The notes under the pieces: model-generated | What the model saw: the letters and a program-made list of their open reading frames with translations, nothing else | Databases searched by the model: none | What the model was told of the DNA's origin: nothing | Made by a program: the position numbers and the translations under genes | Part shown: positions 10,122 through 18,893 of the stretch, piece by piece | Position numbering within the stretch: the first letter of the stretch is position 1 | Layout of the letters: the number at the start of each line of letters is the position of its first letter | Assembly (NCBI GenBank): GCA_023954715.1 | Contig: JAGSHD010000006.1 | Coordinates: forward strand, 62,001 to 126,000 | Direction: 5' to 3' | DNA from: Candidatus Cloacimonadota bacterium | Lineage (GTDB): Bacteria; Muiribacteriota; UBA6191 | Length of the DNA: 64,000 nt

Positions 10122-13100
10122 TCACTGCTTAAGCTAGACTCAATCTCAAAGAACCCTTTAGTGATAGAGATTCGATCAATAGAAGCCTTACTTCCTTCGA
10201 CTAAAGAGAAATACTTAAACTTTAACGAGTAGTGATCATAAGCCAAAGCGTCGATTTGTAAATCTTCAATTTTAGTGTTCATTTGAGATACAATATTACC
10301 TGCTAGTGTGCTTAGTAATAACTCATCAAGATTGCCCTCTTGTATCTTAAAGTTAACACCCGGAAGATAATTTAACGCCTTTAAAGTACCCTCTTTAAAG
10401 TCTCCTGCAAATCGAACAGCTTTTGAGCCCAACTTAGCTAACTTAATCCAACCTTGCAATGCTCCCGGAGCATGAGGATCCATTAATGAAATCTTGTCAA
10501 ATTTCATATCAAATTGATCTCCAGCCCAAGTAGACTTTGTAGATAAAGATAAAGCAAACGCTCCACTTGGTACTTTGTAATCATTTGGATCTACTTTAAT
10601 ATCTACAAAACCAATTGTACTTACATAAACAACATTACTCCAACCTTGAGCAAGCCCTTCTTTTAAACCCTCGTAAGGTGAAATTACACTTAAAGCTGTA
10701 GAATAAAAAGAGCTCGTTTCAGGACTTAATGTTTGTAAGTTAGCTTTAAACAAAATCTCAAGCTTGCCTTGATCTTTGAAATCTAAGTGCACCGTATTTA
10801 AACTAGAAAAAATATTTCTAAGTCTAGAGTTTACGTCTTTTTTCAGCCAAGGCCAGTTTTCTTTTCTAGCTAGCTTAGCAATACCAACTCGAAAACCTTG
10901 ATAAAAGTCGTTAAGTAAGTCATCTCTAACTTTTACCTTAACTTTACCACTTATTTCTGCTGGCTTTTCTACAACTTGATCCCATTTAGCTAACTCATCC
11001 TCACTAGGAAAGCTTGCGATTGGCTCATCTTGTTGATCTGAAGTTACCGGAGTCTCACCACTAGGCTCTGATGACTCAACAGTTGCTGGAGTATTAACAA
11101 GAGATTGTGACTCTTTACCACCAATTTTCAGACCAGAACCAACTAGATCACCTAACTGCTTTCCTGAGACTCCACCGTAAACAAATACTTTTTTGCTTAA
11201 AAGCTCAATTAACCGTATATCAAAGTTGGGGAATGATTTTAAAATTGGAATCCCATTATAGACTCGTAAAGTATTTGAATTTTCAAAAAATGAAAATCTT
11301 AAGTTTTTATATGGTGTACTATTTAACACCGCTACTAAAGGGTTTAGCAAAATGGATAACTCATTTTGATACTCAATATACTCGCTACCATCTGACATAG
11401 ATAGTTTAAGGATATTAAAGTCAAATGTGTTTTTCTTATTTTTAACTACTTTTGGACTTAACTCTAGAGATAGCTCATTTGATTTTTCGGTGACCTCTTT
11501 TTCTCCTGTGTCCATATTATACTTTTCTTCGGTTTCAACATAACTGATATCCATAACGATAGAGTTTTGAGTAAACTTATGAAAATTAATCTTTTTAATA
11601 TAGTTATTATTTGTATTGCCCTTTTCAATAAAACCAACCAAATACTTTTGAACAAAGGCATTAGCTAAACTACCATCAAAGCTAGCTTGCATTGGAGCTG
11701 ATTTTTTAATAAAGTCCTTTTGAGCACTGGTATGATAGGAGACTTTTCGGTATAACTCTAAATGTTTTCTTTTGAGTTCTTGCTCTGATTGGGAGGCTGT
11801 AGATAAGTTTGCTTTAGAAAGCTTTAAATACCTTAACAATTTTGCTTGTGAACTTTCTATTTGTGCCACATTTTTATTAATTTTATTTGCTAATTGTTGA
11901 ATTTTAGAGCTCATGGCATTCAGTGAACTCAACTTAGAAAACAAGAGATTTGCTTGGCTCTCTAAATCCTCTTTAAAAATTTTGTCTTTTAACCATTGTG
12001 TGACACTTTCTACAAACTCTACTTGTGTCCATTCATTATTTGTTAAGCCTAATGTGGAGGTTAAGTCTTTTTGAACCGCCTGAAATTTTGCCTTTAACTC
12101 TTCAAACTCTGTTAAATCATCTTCAATACTTGCACTAAGCTCTACAATAGTGGCCTGCATACGTTTTGAACTTGTGATATAGCGCTGAATACTTGGAGTC
12201 TCTACATCTTCACCTATTTCTAAAAAGTCTTTCTCTAAAGCAGCTAAAGACTCCTTATACATTAACAAGTCACTTGAAACATCTTCAACTCTACTTAAAT
12301 TTTGAGCTGCTTTACTCATGTTTTCTTCAAGGTTTATATTACTAGTTTTAGCATCATCACCATGAACCAATCGTAACAAGATCTCCGGTTTAATCGTTAT
12401 TTTTTTGTCGTCCGTATCAAACAACTCTTTACCTGTTTCGGTATTTTCAACAAAGTCGATGGCCTTAGTATTTTTAGCTTGCTCTAATGCTTGCTGAAAG
12501 TCCTTATCTTTGCTAAGTGCATAAATAGCTGACGATATCTTTTTAGCTCGCTCACGAACCACTTCTGGTTTTTGAAAATCTCCTTGCATATCATCAGTTA
12601 ACAATTGTATTAACTCTTTTTCTGATCCATTTGTAGATGCAAACTCAGCAAGAGTAAAGTCTGTTTGTTTTTGAAATTTTTGCAGAAGCTCTTCTGATAA
12701 TATAACGCCTTCTACGGAGTAAATCTGTGCTAAAACCTTACTATTATTTTGGATTGTTTCATCCGAAGCTAAGTTTTTAATCTCTGCTTTAGATGTTGCC
12801 GTATTACCCGCTTGAATCTGCCCTGAAATATCTTGTTGCATTATAGCTGTATGCAATCTTGCTTTTCTATCTAGCAAATGATCATTTATATATGAGGCTC
12901 TGTAAATATGCTGAGCATAGGACTTATACAACAAAAATACTAAATTTTTAGAGGTATAAATTAGACTTCTACCCTTTTTAAATGCTTTGACTAAAGAGCT
13001 TCCTTTTACTAAACAATCTCCTCCATCGATCTTAGAGTAATTCACTTTGCCATGAAAAGATTTTAATAATGCCAAATCATCCTGAACTTGTTGATTTTCA

Positions 13101-13981
13101 GAAAAAGAAAACAACTCTCTTACGCCTCTCAAATGATGCTTATATAAATTGATATACAACAAATAAGATGCTGAATGCTTAAAAGCTTCTTTAAAAGGGC
13201 TATATCCACGCTTAGAAGATGATATGTTATTCCATGGAAACCCTTTAATGCCAGTTTTACTATCAATTTCTTTAAATGCGGCCCATGGTTTCAAAAAGTG
13301 CTGATCCATTTGAGCTTTACTCAAAGCTGCTCGATTATTTTTAGATTGATTGTAAGTTGGTAAAAGCCCTAGTATTAAGCGATGAGTCTGAGAATACAGC
13401 TCCTTAATCATATTTGCTTGTACTTTTCTTGATTGCAACTCTTTATACGTCTCACGAAGAGAACTCATAAAGTTATAAGTTAGATAAATATCTACTGTGT
13501 CGCTTTGCTTATCAAACCACCCATCTGTTCGGAGGTCTTCAAACTCTTTTAGAGTATAGTTAGAAAGTAGTTTTTGTCTTTTTCCACCTTTATCAATCCA
13601 ATTTTTGCGAGTGTGCTCAGAGTGTTCAAAAAACTCTTTGTAATTAGTACCCTCATTTTTGTCACTGACGAGTTTTACCAAAACTTTATCTAAAGCCAAA
13701 AGCTCTTGATAGTTGGATTTTTGTATAAATTTAGTTAGTGATAAACTCTGTCCAATAGGCCTTGTCTTAAGCCAATTTTTTCGTTTTCGCTCCGCTTTAC
13801 TACCGTAGTCTGCACCAATGGTTTGCAAATCATCTACTTTTTGTCGAGATTGAGTAGAGGAGTCAGAGCTCGTATTTTGCCCTTGCAGGCCATCCATTGT
13901 AGGATCTGCACAATGTCCTATAAAAGTCACATAAGATAAAATTAACAAGAATAAAGTACTACTAACAATTTTTTGTAACAC
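10118..13981 (-). CDS. giant exported protein of unknown function (1287 aa)
   Basis: The gene starts at GTG with AAGGTAGG just upstream and encodes a signal peptide: a hydrophobic stretch to about residue 24 ending G-H-C-A. The Cys before Ala could mark a lipoprotein, but the box is not canonical. The N-terminal half is helical and basic. The middle (about 550-740) is Glu/Lys/Leu-rich with long predicted coiled coils, and about 750-930 looks like beta-strands. A Ser/Pro/Glu-rich linker (about 950-1000) follows, then a C-terminal domain of about 280 residues ending in Ser/Asp. I recognise no family. It probably acts in the periplasm or at the outer membrane. It converges on recD and shares no operon with its neighbours. 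Confidence 0.85.
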   Translation of the reverse strand: MLQKIVSSTLFLLILSYVTFIGHCADPTMDGLQGQNTSSDSSTQSRQKVDDLQTIGADYGSKAERKRKNWLKTRPIGQSLSLTKFIQKSNYQELLALDKVLVKLVSDKNEGTNYKEFFEHSEHTRKNWIDKGGKRQKLLSNYTLKEFEDLRTDGWFDKQSDTVDIYLTYNFMSSLRETYKELQSRKVQANMIKELYSQTHRLILGLLPTYNQSKNNRAALSKAQMDQHFLKPWAAFKEIDSKTGIKGFPWNNISSSKRGYSPFKEAFKHSASYLLYINLYKHHLRGVRELFSFSENQQVQDDLALLKSFHGKVNYSKIDGGDCLVKGSSLVKAFKKGRSLIYTSKNLVFLLYKSYAQHIYRASYINDHLLDRKARLHTAIMQQDISGQIQAGNTATSKAEIKNLASDETIQNNSKVLAQIYSVEGVILSEELLQKFQKQTDFTLAEFASTNGSEKELIQLLTDDMQGDFQKPEVVRERAKKISSAIYALSKDKDFQQALEQAKNTKAIDFVENTETGKELFDTDDKKITIKPEILLRLVHGDDAKTSNINLEENMSKAAQNLSRVEDVSSDLLMYKESLAALEKDFLEIGEDVETPSIQRYITSSKRMQATIVELSASIEDDLTEFEELKAKFQAVQKDLTSTLGLTNNEWTQVEFVESVTQWLKDKIFKEDLESQANLLFSKLSSLNAMSSKIQQLANKINKNVAQIESSQAKLLRYLKLSKANLSTASQSEQELKRKHLELYRKVSYHTSAQKDFIKKSAPMQASFDGSLANAFVQKYLVGFIEKGNTNNNYIKKINFHKFTQNSIVMDISYVETEEKYNMDTGEKEVTEKSNELSLELSPKVVKNKKNTFDFNILKLSMSDGSEYIEYQNELSILLNPLVAVLNSTPYKNLRFSFFENSNTLRVYNGIPILKSFPNFDIRLIELLSKKVFVYGGVSGKQLGDLVGSGLKIGGKESQSLVNTPATVESSEPSGETPVTSDQQDEPIASFPSEDELAKWDQVVEKPAEISGKVKVKVRDDLLNDFYQGFRVGIAKLARKENWPWLKKDVNSRLRNIFSSLNTVHLDFKDQGKLEILFKANLQTLSPETSSFYSTALSVISPYEGLKEGLAQGWSNVVYVSTIGFVDIKVDPNDYKVPSGAFALSLSTKSTWAGDQFDMKFDKISLMDPHAPGALQGWIKLAKLGSKAVRFAGDFKEGTLKALNYLPGVNFKIQEGNLDELLLSTLAGNIVSQMNTKIEDLQIDALAYDHYSLKFKYFSLVEGSKASIDRISITKGFFEIESSLSSD

Positions 13982-14185
13982 AAAACCTACCTTGCTTTAC
14001 AGCTACTGATTTTACTAAGATATACGAGATTCAAATCAAATCGCAGACCCATCAGTTATGGTTAAAAAAATACCAATTACTATACAACTACGTAATTTAA
14101 TCCTATTTGTTACATATCCACACAAGACATTTTTGTATAAAATAAATGCAACTTTAACTCAAATATAATTTATCTTTTTTCATAG

Positions 14186-14220
14186 AAAAATCCCAATAAT
14201 TTAATACTATTGAGATTTTT
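14186..14220 (-). terminator. terminator-like hairpin downstream of the HTH gene
   Basis: AAAAATCCCAATA and its near-complement TATTGAGATTTTT flank an AT loop, with one mismatch. Read on the minus strand, the stem ends in a T run. It lies about 100 bases past the stop of the HTH gene and before the GTG of the giant protein. Confidence 0.6.
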
Positions 14221-14253
14221 CTACTAAGACTCTAACTTAGCTCTATTTAAACC

Positions 14254-14273
14254 CTTCTTGCATATGCAAGAAG
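14254..14273. repeat. perfect 20-bp palindrome
   Basis: CTTCTTGCATATGCAAGAAG is a perfect 10+10 inverted repeat without spacer. It lies 46 bases downstream of the HTH gene stop in the 337-base gap 13982-14318. It has no T run, so it is not a simple terminator. A dimer-binding site or RNA-processing hairpin are options. Apart from this and the hairpin at 14186-14220, I see nothing else in this gap. Confidence 0.7.
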
Positions 14274-14318
14274 TCCTAAAACTGTGAAGTCAAGCGTTTA
14301 AACACTTGTTAATGCTGA

Positions 14319-14585
14319 TTATGCTCGGTTTTGTAACCAACCCATAACATCAGACTTTTTAAACAAGATTTTTCTTGCTGTTTGCTGATATGGAATTTCA
14401 AGGGATCCAGTGTCTCTCATTCTTTTGAAGGTTCTTTCGCTCAACCCTAGAAGTCTACAAACTTCTTTTTGAGTTAAAACTTGATCCTCTGGAAAAACTG
14501 CTTCTTCAATCTTTTGAACTCGAACTGTTAGTTCGCGAAGTAAAGCCTCAATAGTATCTAATTTTGCAATTAACTTTTCTTCCAT
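14319..14585 (-). CDS. excisionase/MerR-type helix-turn-helix protein
   Basis: An 88-residue protein has an N-terminal amphipathic helix (residues 1-30, heptad-like Leu/Ile). A winged HTH of the HTH_17/excisionase class follows: L-T-Q-K-E-V-C-R-L-L-G-L-S-E-R-T at about 37-52, then R-K-I-L-F-K-K-S-D-V-x-x-W-L. Such proteins bind DNA as small recombination directionality factors or as stand-alone regulators. No integrase, att site or phage gene is nearby, so a regulatory role is more likely here. The ATG is preceded by GAGGAGCAACC, an excellent ribosome site. Its target is unknown; the palindrome at 14254 is one candidate. Confidence 0.85.
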   Translation of the reverse strand: MEEKLIAKLDTIEALLRELTVRVQKIEEAVFPEDQVLTQKEVCRLLGLSERTFKRMRDTGSLEIPYQQTARKILFKKSDVMGWLQNRA

Positions 14586-14799
14586 GGTTGCTCCTCTAGT
14601 AAATAATATAAGTGATAGTCTTAACTGACTATGAAAATTGTAACATAGATGAATAAAATTACTAGGAGTAATTCAACGTGAAAGCTCAAATTTTAGAGAA
14701 CATTAGACGTAAAGACCTTAGCTAACATCTATAAGGACTATAAAATGACACATTTTTTCTATGCTATACCCTAATTATATACCAAAGTCTATCTACAAG

Positions 14800-14880
14800 T
14801 CTAGTTACCTGGCGTACGGCCTGTTGAGCGCAACTAAAACAACTGGCTAGCGAACGAACGGTTTCTGTTAATCTTTTTTT
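14800..14880 (+). ncRNA. possible small RNA in the gap before miaA
   Basis: The gap 14586-14902 is AT-rich except for a GC-richer block at about 14810-14862. On the plus strand GCCTGTTG (14819-14826) can pair with CAACTGGC (14840-14847, one mismatch). A short AACGG/CTGTT hairpin (14857-14869) is followed by seven Ts (14874-14880), like a weak intrinsic terminator. No ORF is visible. A short transcript reading towards the miaA 3' end is possible, but I recognise no RNA family, and the block may merely be the leftover end of an older gene. Confidence 0.2.
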
Positions 14881-14902
14881 ATCTATACCTTAAAATGGAA
14901 CA

Positions 14903-15772
14903 CTAAATATCCAATTCAATAATCTTAGCGTTTTCTTGTCTGCGTAACCAAGTCAATTGCCTTTTGGCGAATCGTCTAGTGTTTCGTTTGAAAAGACGAA
15001 TCCACTCTGCTTCATCGATCTCACCATGTAAAAAGGAGTACGTTTCTTTAAAACCAATTGCTTGAAAAGCCGTATGACTTTGATTGACTCCCGTAGAAAT
15101 CAAGTTTTTGACCTCATTGATGATTCCTTCTTCGATCATACCATCGATACGAGTTTCAATACGTTTGTATACTTTTTCTCGGTTGCCTACCAAACAAATT
15201 TTGTGTAATGAAATCCCATTTTTCGTTAAGTCGTTTCTTACTTCAGGAGCTTCTTCATCTTTATATTCGCATCTCTCTAATGCTCGAATGACTCTTTTTA
15301 CATCGTTAGGATGTAATCGTTCAAACGCTGCAAAGTCCTTTTTTTCTAGCAAAGCATGCAATGCTACATTGGAGTTTTTTTCAGCAAACTCTAGCATGGA
15401 GTTTCTAAATTCTAGGTTTTCTGATTTGCCTTCGTTTTCTAGACCCTTCTCTAACACATTTAGATAGAGCATGGTTCCACCTACTAAAACAGGAGTGATC
15501 TCATTATCAATTAACTCTATAATTTTACTCATACATGTATCATAATATTGAGCTACAGAGTATTTTTCTAGTGGATTTAAAAACTCATATAAGTGGTGTT
15601 CAACTAAATCTTTATCACTTTGCCTAGGGCTTGCACTTAAAATTGGCATGGAGTGGTAGATTTGAAAAGCATCTAAACACACAATCTGTCCATTTACTTT
15701 TTGTGCATAGTCCAAAGCATATTTACTTTTACCTATAGCTGTTGTCCCACAAATTACATGGACTTCTTTCAT
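14903..15772 (-). CDS. miaA: tRNA dimethylallyltransferase MiaA (divergent)
   Basis: MiaA transfers dimethylallyl to N6 of A37 in tRNAs reading UNN codons. The 289 residues begin with a P-loop G-T-T-A-I-G-K-S (9-16) in place of the usual GPTASGKT. D-A-F-Q-I-Y (34-39) replaces the common D-S-x-Q-V-Y, and I-L-S-A-S-P replaces the usual I-G-T-A-K-P. V-G-G-T-M-L-Y, R-V-I-R-A-L-E and the C-terminal R-R-F-A-K-R-Q-L-T-W-L-R-R motif are all typical. It is a little shorter than E. coli MiaA (316). The ATG overlaps the mutL stop by four bases, so the genes are coupled. Function is confident; the altered substrate loop is a lineage marker rather than a sign of decay. Confidence 0.92.
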   Translation of the reverse strand: MKEVHVICGTTAIGKSKYALDYAQKVNGQIVCLDAFQIYHSMPILSASPRQSDKDLVEHHLYEFLNPLEKYSVAQYYDTCMSKIIELIDNEITPVLVGGTMLYLNVLEKGLENEGKSENLEFRNSMLEFAEKNSNVALHALLEKKDFAAFERLHPNDVKRVIRALERCEYKDEEAPEVRNDLTKNGISLHKICLVGNREKVYKRIETRIDGMIEEGIINEVKNLISTGVNQSHTAFQAIGFKETYSFLHGEIDEAEWIRLFKRNTRRFAKRQLTWLRRQENAKIIELDI

Positions 15773-17889
15773 GCTTTATCCTTAAAAGCTCGATCAAACA
15801 TCTTGTAGATATCCTTTAGCGGCATTTTTACAATCACTGGTCGTCCATGTGGACAATGATACGGGTTTTCGCATAAAAAGAGTCTTTTCATTAATGAGTT
15901 CATTTCTATCTCTTTTAAGGGGTCGCCTTTTTTAATGCTGCCCTTGCATGCCATGGTTGCCGCTAAATTTTGATAATAATCCTCTAAATCATTTGAAGCA
16001 AAATTCATTTCAATTTGCGATACTAAATCTACAAAAAAGTCTTTACTAATCTCACCCTTAAATTTACTTGGAAGAGCAGTAATTTTTACTATATCTTGTT
16101 CAGTACTTAATCTAAAACCTAAGTTTTCAAAGACCCGAATATTTTCTGCTAAAACTCCTTGTAATCGACTAGGAATTTCAAAACTAGCCGGCACTAACAA
16201 TGACTGTTGCGCTTCAGTAGCTTCACTTTTAAGTTTTTCATAATAATACTCATATAAAACTCGCTCTTGGGCCACATGCTGATCAATCATTAAAAAATCA
16301 TTTTTATATCGACCTAATATGAAAGTCAAATCTAATTGGCCTATCAATTCAAAATCTTCAAATTTTAAATCGGACTTTTCACATTCAAGTTTTGCTAAAC
16401 TATCCCCACTTTTAACAATTGCCGTAGTCTGTTCTTGTTTGTTAGTTTCTATGCTATCAATTTGTTTGATCTTCACTTCAAGAGGCACCTCTTCTAACTG
16501 TGGTTTTTGTTCTAAAAGGGTCTTTTCAAAGGGAGTTTTATGAATTTCTTCATGCCCTTGATTTTTTGATACGATTTGATCCTGTTTGAAAGCCTTGGAT
16601 TGTGTTTGCGAACTCGATTTTTGACTTTCAAAATTAGAGCTAAATGGAGTGCTGGTAGTGCTTGGTTTAAAGTCTACATTTTTTGCACTAATTTTATATT
16701 GTCCCAAGTTTAAATCTTGGGGAGCCTTTTGTTCATTAACAATCTCTGGTGTCGGTGAACTTACATTTTTTATCTTAATCAACGGCTCTTGTTCAGGGAT
16801 CTTATGTTCATCTTGCTTTGGCAAAGTTTTTGATTCAAAAAAGCCAATCGGTTTAACTACAGTATCTTTTGGAGCATACTTTGGTGCCAAATCATTTGAT
16901 AACAATGCTGCTCGAATATTTTTAGTAATAAACTCTTGTAAAATTTGCTCGTTTTCTATTCGAATCTCTAGCTTCATTGGATGCACATTCACATCAATCA
17001 TCCGAGGCGGAATCTGTATAAAGAATAATCCAATCGGCCACTTTTTATCTGGTATATTTTTTTCATAAGCTACCAAAATTGCTCGTAATATGGGTGGATG
17101 TTTTACAATACGATTATTTACAAAGATTTTTAAATCTTTGTTGCTTGAGCGTAAAACTCTAGGTTTACTCAAATAACCTTGAATACTCATACCTAGGATA
17201 GGATGCTTTTTTTGAGGAACTTCAAACATTTCTAGAGCTTGAGATCTATGAAACAAAATAGACAAAGTCTCTAAGTTATCCCCTTTACCCGAACTAAACA
17301 AAAGTCGCTCTCGATTATGAATCAATTCAAAAGAAACACTGGGATACACTCCTAAAAACGAATGTACCATATCAATAATCAATGTTTTTTCATAATTATC
17401 TGATTTCAAAAACTTCAGTCGAGCCGGAATATTATAAAACAACTCTTTAATGGTAACTCTAGTCCCAGATGTTAAAGCAGATAACTCTAACTCTTGATCA
17501 AAGTCTGCATTTACCCATACTTTATATCCATGCTCTTGGTCTGATCCAATACTCTCTATAGACATTTTAGATACGGCACCCATAGAAGGAATCGCTTCTC
17601 CCCTAAATCCAAAACTAGATAAAGTTGAAAAGTCCTCTAAACATACGATCTTTGATGTAGCATGAGATCGAATACACATGGCTAAATCTTTAGGCCCCAT
17701 TCCGCAACCATTGTCAGAAACAGAAATGAGCTTTTTTCCACCGTTCATTATTTCTATTTTAATTTTACTTGCCCCGGCATCAAGAGCATTTTCAAGAAGC
17801 TCTTTTACAGCATTTACTGGCCTAGTAATAACTTCTCCAGCAGCAACTTTAGATGCTAGAGCAGCATCCATTAACTGGATTTTTTCCAT
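15769..17889 (-). CDS. mutL: DNA mismatch repair protein MutL (endonuclease type)
   Basis: The N-terminal GHKL ATPase is complete: K-V-A-A-G-E-V, E-L-L-E-N-A-L-D-A-G, D-N-G-C-G-M and S-F-G-F-R-G-E-A. A long polar linker (about 335-500, Gln/Lys/Ser/Pro-rich) leads to the dimerisation domain. That domain holds D-Q-H-V-A-Q-E-R-V-L-Y-E (536-547), which fits the metal-binding endonuclease motif DQHA(x)2E(x)4E with Val for Ala. It also holds A-C-K-G-S and C-P-H-G-R-P near the C-terminus. Strand incision is therefore expected to be done by MutL itself, as in Bacillus, with no need for MutH. The start overlaps tsaD by 19 bases and the end overlaps miaA. Confidence 0.95.
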   Translation of the reverse strand: MEKIQLMDAALASKVAAGEVITRPVNAVKELLENALDAGASKIKIEIMNGGKKLISVSDNGCGMGPKDLAMCIRSHATSKIVCLEDFSTLSSFGFRGEAIPSMGAVSKMSIESIGSDQEHGYKVWVNADFDQELELSALTSGTRVTIKELFYNIPARLKFLKSDNYEKTLIIDMVHSFLGVYPSVSFELIHNRERLLFSSGKGDNLETLSILFHRSQALEMFEVPQKKHPILGMSIQGYLSKPRVLRSSNKDLKIFVNNRIVKHPPILRAILVAYEKNIPDKKWPIGLFFIQIPPRMIDVNVHPMKLEIRIENEQILQEFITKNIRAALLSNDLAPKYAPKDTVVKPIGFFESKTLPKQDEHKIPEQEPLIKIKNVSSPTPEIVNEQKAPQDLNLGQYKISAKNVDFKPSTTSTPFSSNFESQKSSSQTQSKAFKQDQIVSKNQGHEEIHKTPFEKTLLEQKPQLEEVPLEVKIKQIDSIETNKQEQTTAIVKSGDSLAKLECEKSDLKFEDFELIGQLDLTFILGRYKNDFLMIDQHVAQERVLYEYYYEKLKSEATEAQQSLLVPASFEIPSRLQGVLAENIRVFENLGFRLSTEQDIVKITALPSKFKGEISKDFFVDLVSQIEMNFASNDLEDYYQNLAATMACKGSIKKGDPLKEIEMNSLMKRLFLCENPYHCPHGRPVIVKMPLKDIYKMFDRAFKDKA

Positions 17890-18890
17890 AAGCTTCCTTT
17901 TTTTAAATCTTCTAGAGACATTCTTGAAAATGCATCTATATTTAAATCAGACCGGTATCCCATCTGATAACGATCATACCCAGCTCTAGCTACCATAGCT
18001 CCATTATCTGTGCAGTACTTCATGTCGGGATAAGATAAATTTAATTTTCTCTTTTTACACTCTACTTCAAACTCAGACCTGATTTGAGAGTTTGCAGAAA
18101 CCCCACCAGCAATGATTACAGTTTTACATTGATAATTTTGTACCGCCAAAAGAGTCTTTTTTAAAAGAACTTTTACCACTGCATCTTGCATTCCTTTAGC
18201 TATATGCGCTTTATCTAAAGACTTCTCAATTGCAATTAGAGCTTGGGTTTTTAGTCCACTAAAACTAAACTCGACCTCTTTTGAATGTAAAAGAGGAGGT
18301 GTAAAGGGTATAGACTCATGGGATTGGCTTGCCATTTTATCTACAAAAGGCCCCCCAGGTAAACCCAGTCCAAGATTTCGTGCAACCTTGTCATACAATT
18401 CACCAACGGCATCATCACGAGTTTCACCAATCAACTTATACTCGCCTGCATTTTTTATATAATAGATACAACTATGTCCACCAGATACTAACAATCCAAT
18501 CATGGGAAACTCAAGGTCTGGTCGAGTCAAAAAGTTTGCACTAAAATGTGCCTCTAGATGATGTACTCCAATAAAAGGCTTTTGATGCTTAAAAGCTAAT
18601 GTTTTACCCATAGTTAACCCCACTAACAATGGTCCCATTAAACCTGGCCCTGCCGTAGCAGCAACAAGATCTATATCTTTCATGGTAAGATTTGCATCCG
18701 AAAGCGCTTTTTGTAAAATATCAAAAATAGCTTCTGAATGCCCTCTAGCGGCGATCTCAGGGACGACTCCACCAAAATCTTTATGTAACTCTACTTGTGA
18801 TTTACAAACCATAGATAAAAGTTTTGCATCGTCTTGTAAAATGGCGATTGAGGTATCATCACACGATGACTCGATTCCTAGTGTAATCAT
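17871..18890 (-). CDS. tsaD: tRNA N6-adenosine threonylcarbamoyltransferase TsaD
   Basis: TsaD transfers threonylcarbamoyl from TC-AMP to A37 of ANN-decoding tRNAs, together with TsaB and TsaE, which are not in this window. The ASKHA-fold protein of 339 residues starts G-I-E-S-S-C-D-D-T-S and has the metal-binding H-H-L-E-A-H (His111, His115). S-G-G-H-S and G-G-V-S-A-N-S complete the nucleotide site, and the length matches the family. It sits between the HD hydrolase gene (3 bases apart) and mutL (19-base overlap). The operon therefore couples tRNA A37 modification with mismatch repair. Confidence 0.96.
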   Translation of the reverse strand: MITLGIESSCDDTSIAILQDDAKLLSMVCKSQVELHKDFGGVVPEIAARGHSEAIFDILQKALSDANLTMKDIDLVAATAGPGLMGPLLVGLTMGKTLAFKHQKPFIGVHHLEAHFSANFLTRPDLEFPMIGLLVSGGHSCIYYIKNAGEYKLIGETRDDAVGELYDKVARNLGLGLPGGPFVDKMASQSHESIPFTPPLLHSKEVEFSFSGLKTQALIAIEKSLDKAHIAKGMQDAVVKVLLKKTLLAVQNYQCKTVIIAGGVSANSQIRSEFEVECKKRKLNLSYPDMKYCTDNGAMVARAGYDRYQMGYRSDLNIDAFSRMSLEDLKKGSLWKKSS

Positions 18891-18893
18891 GAT

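Noticed and set aside
14319..14585. Prophage or integrative element around the excisionase-type HTH gene
   Set aside because: No integrase, phage structural gene, att repeat or tRNA end is present within reach.
14811..14862. Integron attC-like or tmRNA-like element
   Set aside because: GTTGAGC resembles one attC core box but the matching box and stem layout are missing, and there is no tmRNA tag sequence or integrase nearby.
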